From NCBI GenBank assembly GCA_017537405.1, contig JAFYKU010000012.1:1-12439 (forward strand): a DNA stretch of 12,439 bases, in the 5' to 3' direction. The position numbers and the translations under genes were made by a program. Position 1 is the stretch's first letter. Each line of letters opens with the position of its first letter. Source of the stretch: Clostridia bacterium (lineage in GTDB: Bacteria > Bacillota > Clostridia > Christensenellales > UBA1242). Shown here piece after piece: positions 6,247 to 11,994 of the stretch. The notes beneath the pieces are model-generated. The model searched no databases. It had not been told where the DNA came from and saw only the letters and a list, made by a program, of their open reading frames with translations.

Positions 6247-6328
6247 GCTGTCTTTCTCCTCCTCCTTTTGTTAATTTATTTTTTGGGACTTACAACCACA
6301 CGGGAACGCCCAAGATTTTCGATTTTAA
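6247..6328 (-). other. ffh-rpsP intergenic leader with a possible weak hairpin
   Basis: This 82-nt gap is locally G+C-rich compared with its surroundings. On the minus strand TTGGG and CCCAA can pair over a 21-nt loop, followed by AAAAT, which is not a T-run terminator. No convincing promoter was found. It could hold an RNA processing site or a partial attenuator lowering or raising rpsP relative to ffh, but this is speculative. Confidence 0.25.
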
Positions 6329-7654
6329 TTAATGGAAACGGCGCATCATTTTGCCAGCCATTTTACCGCCGCCAAACTGTTTCATTAATTGTTTGCTTTG
6401 CTCAAATTGCTTAAGTAATTGATTGACGGCCTGAATTGAAGTGCCACTGCCTTTTGCGATGCGTTGTTTACGACTGGATTTAATAATGTCTGGGTTAGTG
6501 CGTTCTTCCATTGTCATGGATTGAATAATCGCTTTGTTGCGTGCCATTGCGGCTTCGTCAAGTTTCCCCATTTTAACGCGTCCGCCCATCGCGCCACCTA
6601 GGTTTTCCAAGATGTCATCAATATTTCCCATCTTAGCAAGATTATCGTATTGTTGCAAAAAATCTTCCAAAGTAAATGCGTTACGACGGAAGTTTTCTTC
6701 CATGCGTTTCATTTCTTTTTCTGTGATGACATTTTGGGCTTTTTCAATAATGGATAAAACATCACCCATGCCTAAAATACGGCGTGCAATGCGGTCGGGG
6801 TGGAAGGGTTCGATATCGCCCATTTTTTCGCCAATACCGCTGTATTTAATGGGCTTGCCAGTAACATAACGGATTGACATTGCAGCACCACCGCGGGTAT
6901 CACCGTCTAGTTTGGTTAAAACAACGCCAGTAACATCAAGTTGTTGGTTAAACTCTTGTGCAACATTGACCGCATCTTGACCGGTCATAGCGTCAACGGT
7001 TAATAAAATTTCCGCCGGGTTAACGGCTTTTTTGATGGCAGTTAATTCTTGCATTAAATCATTGTCAATATGTAAGCGCCCGGCTGTGTCGATAATAACG
7101 GTATCCAAATTGTTTGACAAGGCATGCTTAATACCTTCTTTTGCGATTTTAACTGCGTCCTTGTTGCCGCCTTCAAAGAAAGCAACTCCGGCTTGGTGGG
7201 CGACAACTTTTAATTGTTCAATTGCGGCAGGGCGGTAAATATCATCGGCCACCAACAAAACGCGTTTGCCTTGGCTTTTTAATAATTGACCTAACTTGCC
7301 GCAAAAAGTAGTTTTACCAGCACCTTGTAAGCCAGCCATCATGATGACGGTCGGTGGTTTGGGTGCAATGTTTAATTTAGCATTGCCGCCACCCAACAAT
7401 TCGGTCATTTGTTCGTGAACAATTTTAATGATGTGTTGTCCTGGTGTTAAAGATTGCATTACAGATTCGCCGGAACATTTTTCCGATGTCTTAGCAATAA
7501 AATCTTTAACAACAGCAATGTTAACATCGGCTTCGAGTAATGCTAATTTTATTTCACGCATGGCGGCTTTAATTTCTAAATCCGTGAGTTTTCCGCTCCG
7601 CGTCAACTTTGCAAAAATGTGCTTAAATTTTTCCGATAAACTTGAAAATGCCAA
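6329..7654 (-). CDS. ffh: Signal recognition particle protein Ffh (SRP54)
   Basis: Ffh is the GTPase that binds signal sequences together with SRP RNA and delivers ribosomes to FtsY at the membrane. The order is N domain (1-90), G domain with P-loop GLQGAGKTT (108-116), DTAGR (189-193), the guanine-specificity motif TKLDGDTRGG (247-256) and the closing loop GIGEK, then the Met-rich M domain (about 300-441) ending MMRRFH. At 441 aa it is full length. The start codon is TTG (7652-7654); GAGG about 6-7 nt upstream fits, and no ATG gives a better N-terminus. A TTGACA-17-AATAAT promoter lies upstream, giving a leader of only about 14 nt. It heads the ffh-rpsP-khpA operon and faces smc instead of following it. 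Confidence 0.97.
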   Translation of the reverse strand: MAFSSLSEKFKHIFAKLTRSGKLTDLEIKAAMREIKLALLEADVNIAVVKDFIAKTSEKCSGESVMQSLTPGQHIIKIVHEQMTELLGGGNAKLNIAPKPPTVIMMAGLQGAGKTTFCGKLGQLLKSQGKRVLLVADDIYRPAAIEQLKVVAHQAGVAFFEGGNKDAVKIAKEGIKHALSNNLDTVIIDTAGRLHIDNDLMQELTAIKKAVNPAEILLTVDAMTGQDAVNVAQEFNQQLDVTGVVLTKLDGDTRGGAAMSIRYVTGKPIKYSGIGEKMGDIEPFHPDRIARRILGMGDVLSIIEKAQNVITEKEMKRMEENFRRNAFTLEDFLQQYDNLAKMGNIDDILENLGGAMGGRVKMGKLDEAAMARNKAIIQSMTMEERTNPDIIKSSRKQRIAKGSGTSIQAVNQLLKQFEQSKQLMKQFGGGKMAGKMMRRFH

Positions 7655-7674
7655 ATCAAACCTCGCTCAAAAGT

Positions 7675-7703
7675 ATTATTAACTAAAAATGTTTCATTGT
7701 CAA
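7675..7703 (-). promoter_or_regulatory. Sigma-A promoter of the ffh operon
   Basis: On the minus strand: perfect TTGACA (7698-7703), 17-bp spacer, AATAAT (7675-7680). The start is expected about 14 nt before the TTG codon, enough for the GAGG ribosome-binding site. Confidence 0.7.
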
Positions 7704-7734
7704 TATTTTAATTGTTAGAGGACCAAACTTTTGA

Positions 7735-7763
7735 TTGATATTTTAAAAAAGCTGTGTTACAAT
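7735..7763 (+). promoter_or_regulatory. Sigma-A promoter of tRNA-Gly
   Basis: TTGATA (7735-7740), 17-bp spacer, extended -10 TGT-TACAAT (7755-7763). The start is expected about three bases before the tRNA. Confidence 0.8.
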
Positions 7764-7772
7764 TACGCATTC

Positions 7773-7846
7773 GCGGGTGTAGTTCAATGGTAGAACTCCA
7801 GCCTTCCAAGCTGATAGCGTCGGTTCGATTCCGATCACCCGCTCCA
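7773..7846 (+). tRNA. tRNA-Gly (anticodon TCC)
   Basis: Acceptor GCGGGTG/CACCCGC, D arm GTTC...GAAC with loop AATGGTA, anticodon loop CTTCCAA (anticodon TCC), T arm GTCGG/CCGAT with loop TTCGATT, discriminator T, encoded CCA (7844-7846). The first pair of the anticodon stem (C27-A43) is a mismatch, while the rest of the structure is normal. Confidence 0.95.
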
Positions 7847-7850
7847 ACTA

Positions 7851-7879
7851 AAAATAACCCAGTCGGGTTATTTTTTTTT
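7851..7879. terminator. Bidirectional terminator between tRNA-Gly and the DUF6512-like gene
   Basis: Stem AAATAACCC/GGGTTATTT (7852-7860 with 7865-7873) with loop AGTC, followed on the plus strand by a long T run. On the minus strand it is followed by TTTTTAG, so it can also end the convergent gene at 7887-8438. Confidence 0.88.
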
Positions 7880-7886
7880 GTTTTAA

Positions 7887-8438
7887 TTATTTTGTTGGTG
7901 TTGGGGTTGATGTTTTAGGTTTGTCACTGTGGGCTTTGTAGCCGTATTTGTTAGTGATGGGGTCTTGGAAGAGAAAATTGCGAAGTGGCATCAAGGTTAA
8001 AGTCATGTAAGCCCCAAAGACAATAAAGGTACCGATACAAGATAAATATTGTCCAAAGAAATTAATCGAGTTAAGTTTAAGAAAATGATAAAATAACAAT
8101 TGGCTGCAAATAATGACAAGATAAAAAATTAAAACATTAATAAAAGTATTATCTTTTTTGAATAAAAATTGGTAACCATAAAACAAGACAGGCATCAAAA
8201 AAATAACCATCAATAAGCTTAAAAGTTTGGCTAAAAAATAGTTGGGGTTTGTACCGTACATGAAGCCATCAACTAAACTCCATAGGATAGTAGCAGTGAG
8301 TGCAATTTTAATATGTTCCCAAGTGCTTTCGTTGACGGCGCCAAATAAGCCGACAATTTTGTTATGGCCGGAAAGTTCATAAATAAAATGGGCAACTGTG
8401 CCGACGATGGAAATCACAATAATACTGAGAATTAGCAT
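7887..8438 (-). CDS. DUF6512-like integral membrane protein, 183 aa
   Basis: The protein is hydrophobic, with about five membrane segments (roughly residues 2-19, 43-58, 70-90, 99-120, 130-151). The N-terminal region SGHNKIVGLFGAVNESTWEHIK (23-44) matches a pattern I associate with the DUF6512 family of Firmicutes membrane proteins (sGHn..vgLF.pVNESvWEHlK), and the C-terminal DPITNKYGYKAH fits too. The tail is Thr/Pro/Lys-rich. No catalytic motif or known function is evident, although the conserved His and Glu at the start of the second helix could be functional. The ATG at 8438 has only GGAAG 2-3 nt upstream, which is too close for a good ribosome-binding site, and I found no clear promoter. 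It is a single gene, convergent with tRNA-Gly. Confidence 0.8.
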   Translation of the reverse strand: MLILSIIVISIVGTVAHFIYELSGHNKIVGLFGAVNESTWEHIKIALTATILWSLVDGFMYGTNPNYFLAKLLSLLMVIFLMPVLFYGYQFLFKKDNTFINVLIFYLVIICSQLLFYHFLKLNSINFFGQYLSCIGTFIVFGAYMTLTLMPLRNFLFQDPITNKYGYKAHSDKPKTSTPTPTK

Positions 8439-8491
8439 ACTTCCAATAACTATGGCGTTTGTTGTCGAAATATGTTTATATAAGATTTAAA

Positions 8492-8567
8492 TGGAGCTGA
8501 TGGCGAGATTCGAACTCGCGACCTTTTGATTACGAATCAAATGCACTACCGACTGTGCTACATCAGC
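8492..8567 (-). tRNA. tRNA-Thr (anticodon CGT)
   Basis: Minus strand: acceptor GCTGATG/CATCAGC, D arm GCAC...GTGC, anticodon stem TTTGA/TCAAA with loop TTCGTAA (anticodon CGT, codon ACG), T arm GCGAG/CTCGC with loop TTCGAAT, discriminator T, encoded CCA (8492-8494). Confidence 0.95.
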
Positions 8568-8575
8568 GTGAGATA

Positions 8576-8605
8576 AGTTTAGCATAAATTTTAGCGAAAA
8601 CGCAA
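8576..8605 (-). promoter_or_regulatory. Probable promoter of tRNA-Thr
   Basis: Minus strand: TTGCGT (8600-8605), 18-bp spacer, TAAACT (8576-8581). The start is expected within a few bases of the tRNA. The match is weaker than for the other tRNA promoters. Confidence 0.5.
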
Positions 8606-8618
8606 GTCGATTTACCCG

Positions 8619-8624
8619 TATATA
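8619..8624 (+). promoter_or_regulatory. -10-like box directly before the yunB start
   Basis: TATATA is followed by TAAAT and the ATG at 8630. No -35 match to sigma-A is visible, and no convincing SigE-type -35/-10 pair (expected for yunB in Bacillus) was found. The start codon is again within seven bases of the -10, with no Shine-Dalgarno site. Confidence 0.4.
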
Positions 8625-8629
8625 TAAAT

Positions 8630-9238
8630 ATGCGAAGAATGTCTCGTTGGATATTGCGGGTTGTTTTAGGATTGGCTGTATTAGGCGTGTGGTTGGTTTT
8701 TGCTGTGAATCCAGTAGTGTTTAATTATGCTGGTGCTTTATTAGACGCGGTGGCGGTGCAGGCAGTTAACAATGGAATTGCAGATGTGGTGAATGCGGAT
8801 ACTTATAGTAATTTAACTGATATCCGCCGTGATGAAAAAGGAACAATTACTAGCATTAATGCTGATGCCGTGGCTATGAATCTGTTAGCAGTAAAAGTTT
8901 CCACATATGCACAAAATTATTTGGCAGAGCTAGGTAATCAGGGGATTCCGGTGCCGGTTGGGACTTTTTCGGGATTACCTTTTCTTGTCGGGCGTGGGTG
9001 GCCGATTAGGTTGAATTTTAAATTAGTCGGTGCCATGAATTGTAGTTTTGATTCGGAATTTAAAACGGCGGGTATTAACCAAACTGAACACAAAATTACT
9101 TTACGCACTTATGCGGTGGTTGATGTGGTTTTGCCATTTTGTACCAAACGAACTAAGGTTGCTGTTGATATGTTATTTGCGGACAGTATTATTGTTGGTC
9201 AAGTACCAGAATTTATGTTTACGCATACAATGAAATAA
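8630..9238 (+). CDS. yunB: Sporulation protein YunB
   Basis: YunB is a mother-cell sporulation protein of Bacillota; in Bacillus it is under SigE and its loss impairs sporulation, with an unknown biochemical role. The 202-aa product has an N-terminal membrane anchor (about 8-26) after an Arg-rich start, then the extracytoplasmic family domain. Diagnostic segments are IPVPVGTFSGLPFLVGRGWP (106-125), FKTAGINQTEH (144-154) and SIIVGQVPEF (186-195). The length is normal. It begins at an ATG five bases after a -10-like TATATA box, so leaderless expression is likely. A 58-aa Tyr/Cys-rich gene follows after 39 bp and may be cotranscribed. The gene suggests that the organism or its recent ancestor forms spores. 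Confidence 0.88.
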   Translation: MRRMSRWILRVVLGLAVLGVWLVFAVNPVVFNYAGALLDAVAVQAVNNGIADVVNADTYSNLTDIRRDEKGTITSINADAVAMNLLAVKVSTYAQNYLAELGNQGIPVPVGTFSGLPFLVGRGWPIRLNFKLVGAMNCSFDSEFKTAGINQTEHKITLRTYAVVDVVLPFCTKRTKVAVDMLFADSIIVGQVPEFMFTHTMK

Positions 9239-9240
9239 TG

Positions 9241-9256
9241 ACCGCCTTAGAGCGGT
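9241..9256 (+). other. Small hairpin between yunB and the 58-aa gene
   Basis: ACCGC/GCGGT (9241-9245 with 9252-9256) with loop CTTAGA, not followed by a T run, so it is not a standard terminator. It begins two bases after the yunB stop and ends just before the ribosome-binding site of the 58-aa gene. It may protect or mark a processing point in a shared mRNA. Confidence 0.4.
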
Positions 9257-9260
9257 TAGC

Positions 9261-9268
9261 AAAGGAGG
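9261..9268 (+). promoter_or_regulatory. Strong Shine-Dalgarno site of the 58-aa gene
   Basis: AAAGGAGG lies nine nt before the ATG at 9278. It is one of the strongest ribosome-binding sites in the window and is the main evidence that the small frame is translated. Confidence 0.85.
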
Positions 9269-9277
9269 AATATTAAA

Positions 9278-9454
9278 ATGTGGTGTTATTGTCCGTTGTA
9301 TAGTTATGGATATGGTTATAATTATACAAATCGTTATGTTTACCCTTATGGTTTTAATTCGCCATACAATCGTAGTTACAACTGGGGTAGGAACGGAAGC
9401 TGCTGTAGCGGTTGCTGTAATATGGGGTCAACCGAAGTAATTTATTACGCTTAA
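9278..9454 (+). CDS. Small Tyr/Cys-rich protein with a CCSGCC motif, 58 aa
   Basis: The frame begins MWCYCPLYSYGYGYNY and ends STEVIYYA. Composition is extreme: 13 Tyr, 7 Gly, 7 Asn and 6 Cys in 58 residues. The first half is an alternating Tyr-Gly/Tyr-Asn tract. The second half has a CCSGCC cluster (42-47), a natural CCxxCC tetracysteine that could bind metal or form disulfide cross-links. There is no membrane segment or signal peptide. AAAGGAGG nine nt upstream and an immediate downstream terminator support a real gene. It follows yunB by 39 bp with no clear promoter of its own. Tyr- and Cys-rich small proteins are common among spore coat and crust proteins, so a spore-coat role is a reasonable guess, but no homology was demonstrated. 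A metal-binding or surface protein is the alternative. Confidence 0.75.
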   Translation: MWCYCPLYSYGYGYNYTNRYVYPYGFNSPYNRSYNWGRNGSCCSGCCNMGSTEVIYYA

Positions 9455-9470
9455 CTATTTTCTCTGCATG

Positions 9471-9506
9471 AAAAAAACGCGAGGTTTAGTAACTCCGCGT
9501 TTTTTA
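9471..9506. terminator. Bidirectional terminator between the 58-aa gene and the RelA/SpoT-like gene
   Basis: AAAAAAACGCG and CGCGTTTTTT (9471-9481 with 9496-9505) form a stem whose A and T tracts serve both strands, with GAG/CTC pairs extending it inward past a bulge. It lies 16 bp after the 58-aa stop and directly after the stop of the minus-strand gene. Confidence 0.88.
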
Positions 9507-9509
9507 TTG

Positions 9510-10370
9510 TTAATGATTTAAAAGGTTTTGGGTGTTTTCGTTTGTGATTATTTCATCTGTTTGGGTGATGCTTGCGATGTTGTTTAAGGGTTTCATGAAT
9601 GTCGGTAAAAATGCGTCAAGTTCTGTTTGAACCTTTTCGGCTTTTTTGACATATTCGCAGAAGTGTTTCAACTTAGGTGTTGGTACGGTTGGATTCTGTG
9701 CCTTGTAATTTTCGTAAACAGCTGTGACTGCTGGTACGCTGGTTTTGAAGTCACTGTCTTGATAAACAGTTTGGCAATGCTGTACAATAGCATCTTCCAA
9801 TAATTTTTTTTGATCTTCGATGAGTGAATTTTTCTTAATAACAATATTGTTATATTGATGATAAAAAATGTCTGTTGCTTTTTTTAATTCGGCGTATTCC
9901 TTAGTGTGGAATTGAAACTCAAGATTAACATCTTTGTAGTTGGTATGTAGGTGAATAGCTTCGTAGTCGGGTCTTTCGTGGAAATCAATTTGCCCACCAA
10001 ATTGGTTTAAGAATTTTTCGATAACTTCAGGTGCGCATGTGAAGTTTGGTAAAATGATGGCGAAACGCGACCAGTCACTGAGTGTGTCAAAAAGTTCAAC
10101 TTCGCGGCCAACATAATCGCGATGGATAATTTCGCTCATTTCTACATTGCTTTCAGCATCAGCGTGTTGGCGGACTTTGCGGTCAAGTTTTTGAAGCGCA
10201 TTGTAAATGTTTTTGGCTCCTGGGTTAATGAAGCCCAATTTCCCAATTTCTTGCATTGCGAATGGTTCGCGTTGAATATTTTTGTCAGGAAAAGCTTGAG
10301 CCATTAAATCATAAATTGCATTGATGGCTTCATTATTTTTGTTAGTTTTTAAAGTGTTTTGTTCGTTCAT
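9510..10370 (-). CDS. RelA/SpoT nucleotidyltransferase-like protein (divergent), 286 aa
   Basis: The central part resembles the (p)ppGpp synthetase fold. GAKNIYNALQKLDRK (51-65) aligns with the substrate-binding GRPKxIYSIxxKMxxK segment. LSDWSRFAIIL (97-107) matches the Mg-binding D..(G).R position, DYEAIHLHT (135-143) matches GYRSLH, and NLEFQFHTKEYAELKKATDIFYHQY (149-173) matches vEIQIRT...A...H..Y with Glu151 at the catalytic position. The usual Gly of DxxGxR is absent and spacing is compact, so activity is uncertain. There is no HD hydrolase, TGS or ACT domain. The C-terminal 110 residues are helical. If active it could be a small alarmone synthetase; a ToxSAS-type toxin is another option, but no antitoxin-like gene is adjacent in the same operon. 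AAAAGGAG six nt before the ATG and a perfect promoter show good expression. The fold assignment is by motif reading only. Confidence 0.55.
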   Translation of the reverse strand: MNEQNTLKTNKNNEAINAIYDLMAQAFPDKNIQREPFAMQEIGKLGFINPGAKNIYNALQKLDRKVRQHADAESNVEMSEIIHRDYVGREVELFDTLSDWSRFAIILPNFTCAPEVIEKFLNQFGGQIDFHERPDYEAIHLHTNYKDVNLEFQFHTKEYAELKKATDIFYHQYNNIVIKKNSLIEDQKKLLEDAIVQHCQTVYQDSDFKTSVPAVTAVYENYKAQNPTVPTPKLKHFCEYVKKAEKVQTELDAFLPTFMKPLNNIASITQTDEIITNENTQNLLNH

Positions 10371-10410
10371 GTTATGCTCCTTTTAAATCTGTTGAAACGC
10401 ACAAGCATCA

Positions 10411-10439
10411 ATTATAGTTCGTTTATGCGGCGATGTCAA
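10411..10439 (-). promoter_or_regulatory. Perfect consensus sigma-A promoter of the RelA/SpoT-like gene
   Basis: Minus strand: TTGACA (10434-10439), 17-bp spacer, TATAAT (10411-10416), identical to consensus. The leader is about 34 nt and holds AAAAGGAG (10377-10384). No operator-like inverted repeat overlaps it, so constitutive strong expression is the simplest reading. Confidence 0.9.
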
Positions 10440-10480
10440 GTCGGCTAAATTGTGATTGATTTTTCTTTTTCCGCAAATAA

Positions 10481-10489
10481 TGTTATCAT
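10481..10489 (+). promoter_or_regulatory. Extended -10 promoter of the Y-family polymerase gene
   Basis: TGT-TATCAT (10481-10489) fits an extended -10; the -35 region (TTTTCT at 10461-10466) is weak. The start is expected near 10496, about 12 nt before the ATG at 10509. No LexA-type box was recognised. Confidence 0.45.
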
Positions 10490-10508
10490 GGGGTTTAGTT
10501 GGTGGCGT

Positions 10509-11786
10509 ATGTTTAACTCCAAAGAAAAAGGTAATCGTTCGCGTGTTATTTTGCATTGTGATTTAAATAATTTTTTCGCGTCTGTAGCAATAAAAAATAA
10601 TCCAGCATTGCGGGGGCAATTTATCGCAGTTTGTGGTAACCCAAGTTTACGGAAGGGTATTGTTTTAGCGAAAAGTGAAAATGCGAAAAAGATGGGGGTG
10701 AAAACAGGAATGCCGATTTGGGAAGCGCAGCGTGTGTGTCCGGAAATTAAAATTGTGCCGACCGATTATATAGCATATGAGAGTTATAGTAAAAAAGTGC
10801 AAGCAATTTATTATCGGTTTACCAACCAAGTGGAAAGCTTCGGAATCGATGAATGTTGGTTAGATGTTACGCACAGTCAAAAGTTGTTTGGAAACGGTGT
10901 AGAAATTGCAAATAAAATTCGACTGGCGGTTAAAGAAGAATTGGGTTTAACGATTTCGGTGGGGGTTTCATTTAATAAGACTTATGCTAAGTTGGGGAGT
11001 GACCTGGCTGAGCCGGATAGTGTGGTCGCGATTACTTTGGAAAATTACCAGCAATTAATTTATCCGTTGCCGTTAAATAACTTATTGTTCGTAGGTAAGA
11101 AAACCGTAGTTCTTTTAAATAAATTAAACATTAAAACAATTGGTGATTTGGCTAATTATGATATTAATTTATTGAAAACTTTTTTAGGCATCAATGCGGA
11201 AAAACTGGTAGCTGAAGCGCGTGGGGAAGATGATAATGAAGTAAATGATTATTTAAATCATGAATTACCCAAGAGTGTGGGAAATGGAACGACCGTGCCT
11301 TTTGATTTAACCACAAAAAAAGAAGTGGAAGCTGTCTTATATTTATTAAGTGAAAAAATTGCTTATCGTTTGCGAGAACAAAGTTTACAAGGATACACTA
11401 TTCATTTGTCAATCAAAGACACAAATTTGCAATGGTGCGGCGCGCAAACAAGTATTGCAAATCCGACAAATACGGTTTTAACGATTCGGCGTACGGCATC
11501 TGAAATTTTTGACCAGTTATGGGTGCAGAATCCATTTCGACCAATTCGAGCTTTGCGTGTGGCGGTGGGTAATTTAACCAAGGTTGGTAATGTGCAAACA
11601 AATTTGTTACAAGATGTTAATGATGAGATTAAAAATCAAGCGTTAGATACAGCCTTTGATAAAATTCGGCGTAAGTATGGTACGCAACAAATTATGTTGG
11701 GTGGAACTGCGGAAAGCTATCAAAAGTTAGGATTTGATTTGGATCTTTATAATTGTGATGATGTTGATCAGTTAACATCTGAATAA
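10509..11786 (+). CDS. dinB: Y-family DNA polymerase (DNA polymerase IV / DinB-like)
   Basis: It is a translesion polymerase that copies past damaged bases with low fidelity. From the ATG at 10509 (425 aa) the palm begins HCDLNNFFAS (16-25; metal-binding Asp18, steric-gate Phe). It then has YSKKVQAIYYRF, the catalytic GIDECWLDV (112-120; Asp114, Glu115) and SVGVSFNKTYAKLGSDLAEPDS (150-171). A helix-hairpin-helix region (PLNNLLFVGKKTVVLLNKL) and a little-finger domain follow. The start is uncertain: the frame stays open to a GTG at 10452, and ATG at 10488 adds MGFSWWR. I prefer 10509 because family N-termini are short and the likely -10 overlaps 10488. No canonical clamp-binding QxxLF motif is seen at the C-terminus (ends DVDQLTSE). 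It is divergent from the RelA/SpoT-like gene. Confidence 0.92.
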   Translation: MFNSKEKGNRSRVILHCDLNNFFASVAIKNNPALRGQFIAVCGNPSLRKGIVLAKSENAKKMGVKTGMPIWEAQRVCPEIKIVPTDYIAYESYSKKVQAIYYRFTNQVESFGIDECWLDVTHSQKLFGNGVEIANKIRLAVKEELGLTISVGVSFNKTYAKLGSDLAEPDSVVAITLENYQQLIYPLPLNNLLFVGKKTVVLLNKLNIKTIGDLANYDINLLKTFLGINAEKLVAEARGEDDNEVNDYLNHELPKSVGNGTTVPFDLTTKKEVEAVLYLLSEKIAYRLREQSLQGYTIHLSIKDTNLQWCGAQTSIANPTNTVLTIRRTASEIFDQLWVQNPFRPIRALRVAVGNLTKVGNVQTNLLQDVNDEIKNQALDTAFDKIRRKYGTQQIMLGGTAESYQKLGFDLDLYNCDDVDQLTSE

Positions 11787-11787
11787 T

Positions 11788-11820
11788 AAAAAAGCACCTC
11801 ATTTAAGATGCTTTGTGTTT
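11788..11820. terminator. Convergent terminator between dinB and tRNA-Cys
   Basis: Stem AAAGCA/TGCTTT (11791-11796 with 11809-11814), extended by TC/GA pairs past a two-base bulge. On the minus strand it ends in a run of six T, good for tRNA-Cys. On the plus strand the tail is TTTGTGTTTTT, weaker but usable for dinB. Confidence 0.7.
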
Positions 11821-11821
11821 T

Positions 11822-11897
11822 TGGAGGCACGGGTCAGAATCGAACTGACGCAATAACGGTTTTGCAGACCATCGCTTTTCCACTTAGCAACCGTGCC
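11822..11897 (-). tRNA. tRNA-Cys (anticodon GCA)
   Basis: Minus strand: acceptor GGCACGG/CCGTGCC, short D stem GCT/AGC, anticodon stem ATGGT/ACCGT with loop CTGCAAA (anticodon GCA), T arm GTCAG/CTGAC with loop TTCGATT, discriminator T (U73 is a cysteine identity base), encoded CCA (11822-11824). Confidence 0.96.
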
Positions 11898-11912
11898 GGA
11901 CAATAATATCTT

Positions 11913-11941
11913 ATTATATACAAGTTCTCTGAATTTGGCAA
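11913..11941 (-). promoter_or_regulatory. Sigma-A promoter of tRNA-Cys
   Basis: Minus strand: TTGCCA (11936-11941), 17-bp spacer, perfect TATAAT (11913-11918). The leader before the tRNA is about nine nt. It is back to back with the folD promoter, with 19 bp between the two -35 boxes. Confidence 0.85.
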
Positions 11942-11960
11942 CAACTATGTGGAAATATAC

Positions 11961-11989
11961 TTGTTAAAGCGGCGGTGCGTGGGTATAAT
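11961..11989 (+). promoter_or_regulatory. Sigma-A promoter adjoining the folD start codon
   Basis: TTGTTA (11961-11966), 17-bp spacer, perfect TATAAT (11984-11989), then only GAAAC before the ATG at 11995. Transcription should begin at the start codon, so the mRNA is predicted to be leaderless. Confidence 0.85.
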
Positions 11990-11994
11990 GAAAC

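Noticed and set aside
6247..6328. Riboswitch or ribosomal-protein autoregulatory leader before rpsP.
   Set aside because: Only a 5-bp pairing over a 21-nt loop is visible, and no known riboswitch motif was recognised.
9048..9233. A 61-codon frame inside yunB.
   Set aside because: It is a +1 shadow of the YunB frame; YunB family motifs continue through it without interruption.
9241..9256. Hairpin after yunB as a terminator.
   Set aside because: It has only a 5-bp stem and no T run, and is followed by the ribosome-binding site of the next gene.
10452..10508. GTG at 10452 or ATG at 10488 as the dinB start.
   Set aside because: The extra N-terminal residues are not typical of the family, and the likely extended -10 overlaps 10488. 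The ATG at 10509 is preferred, though 10488 cannot be excluded.
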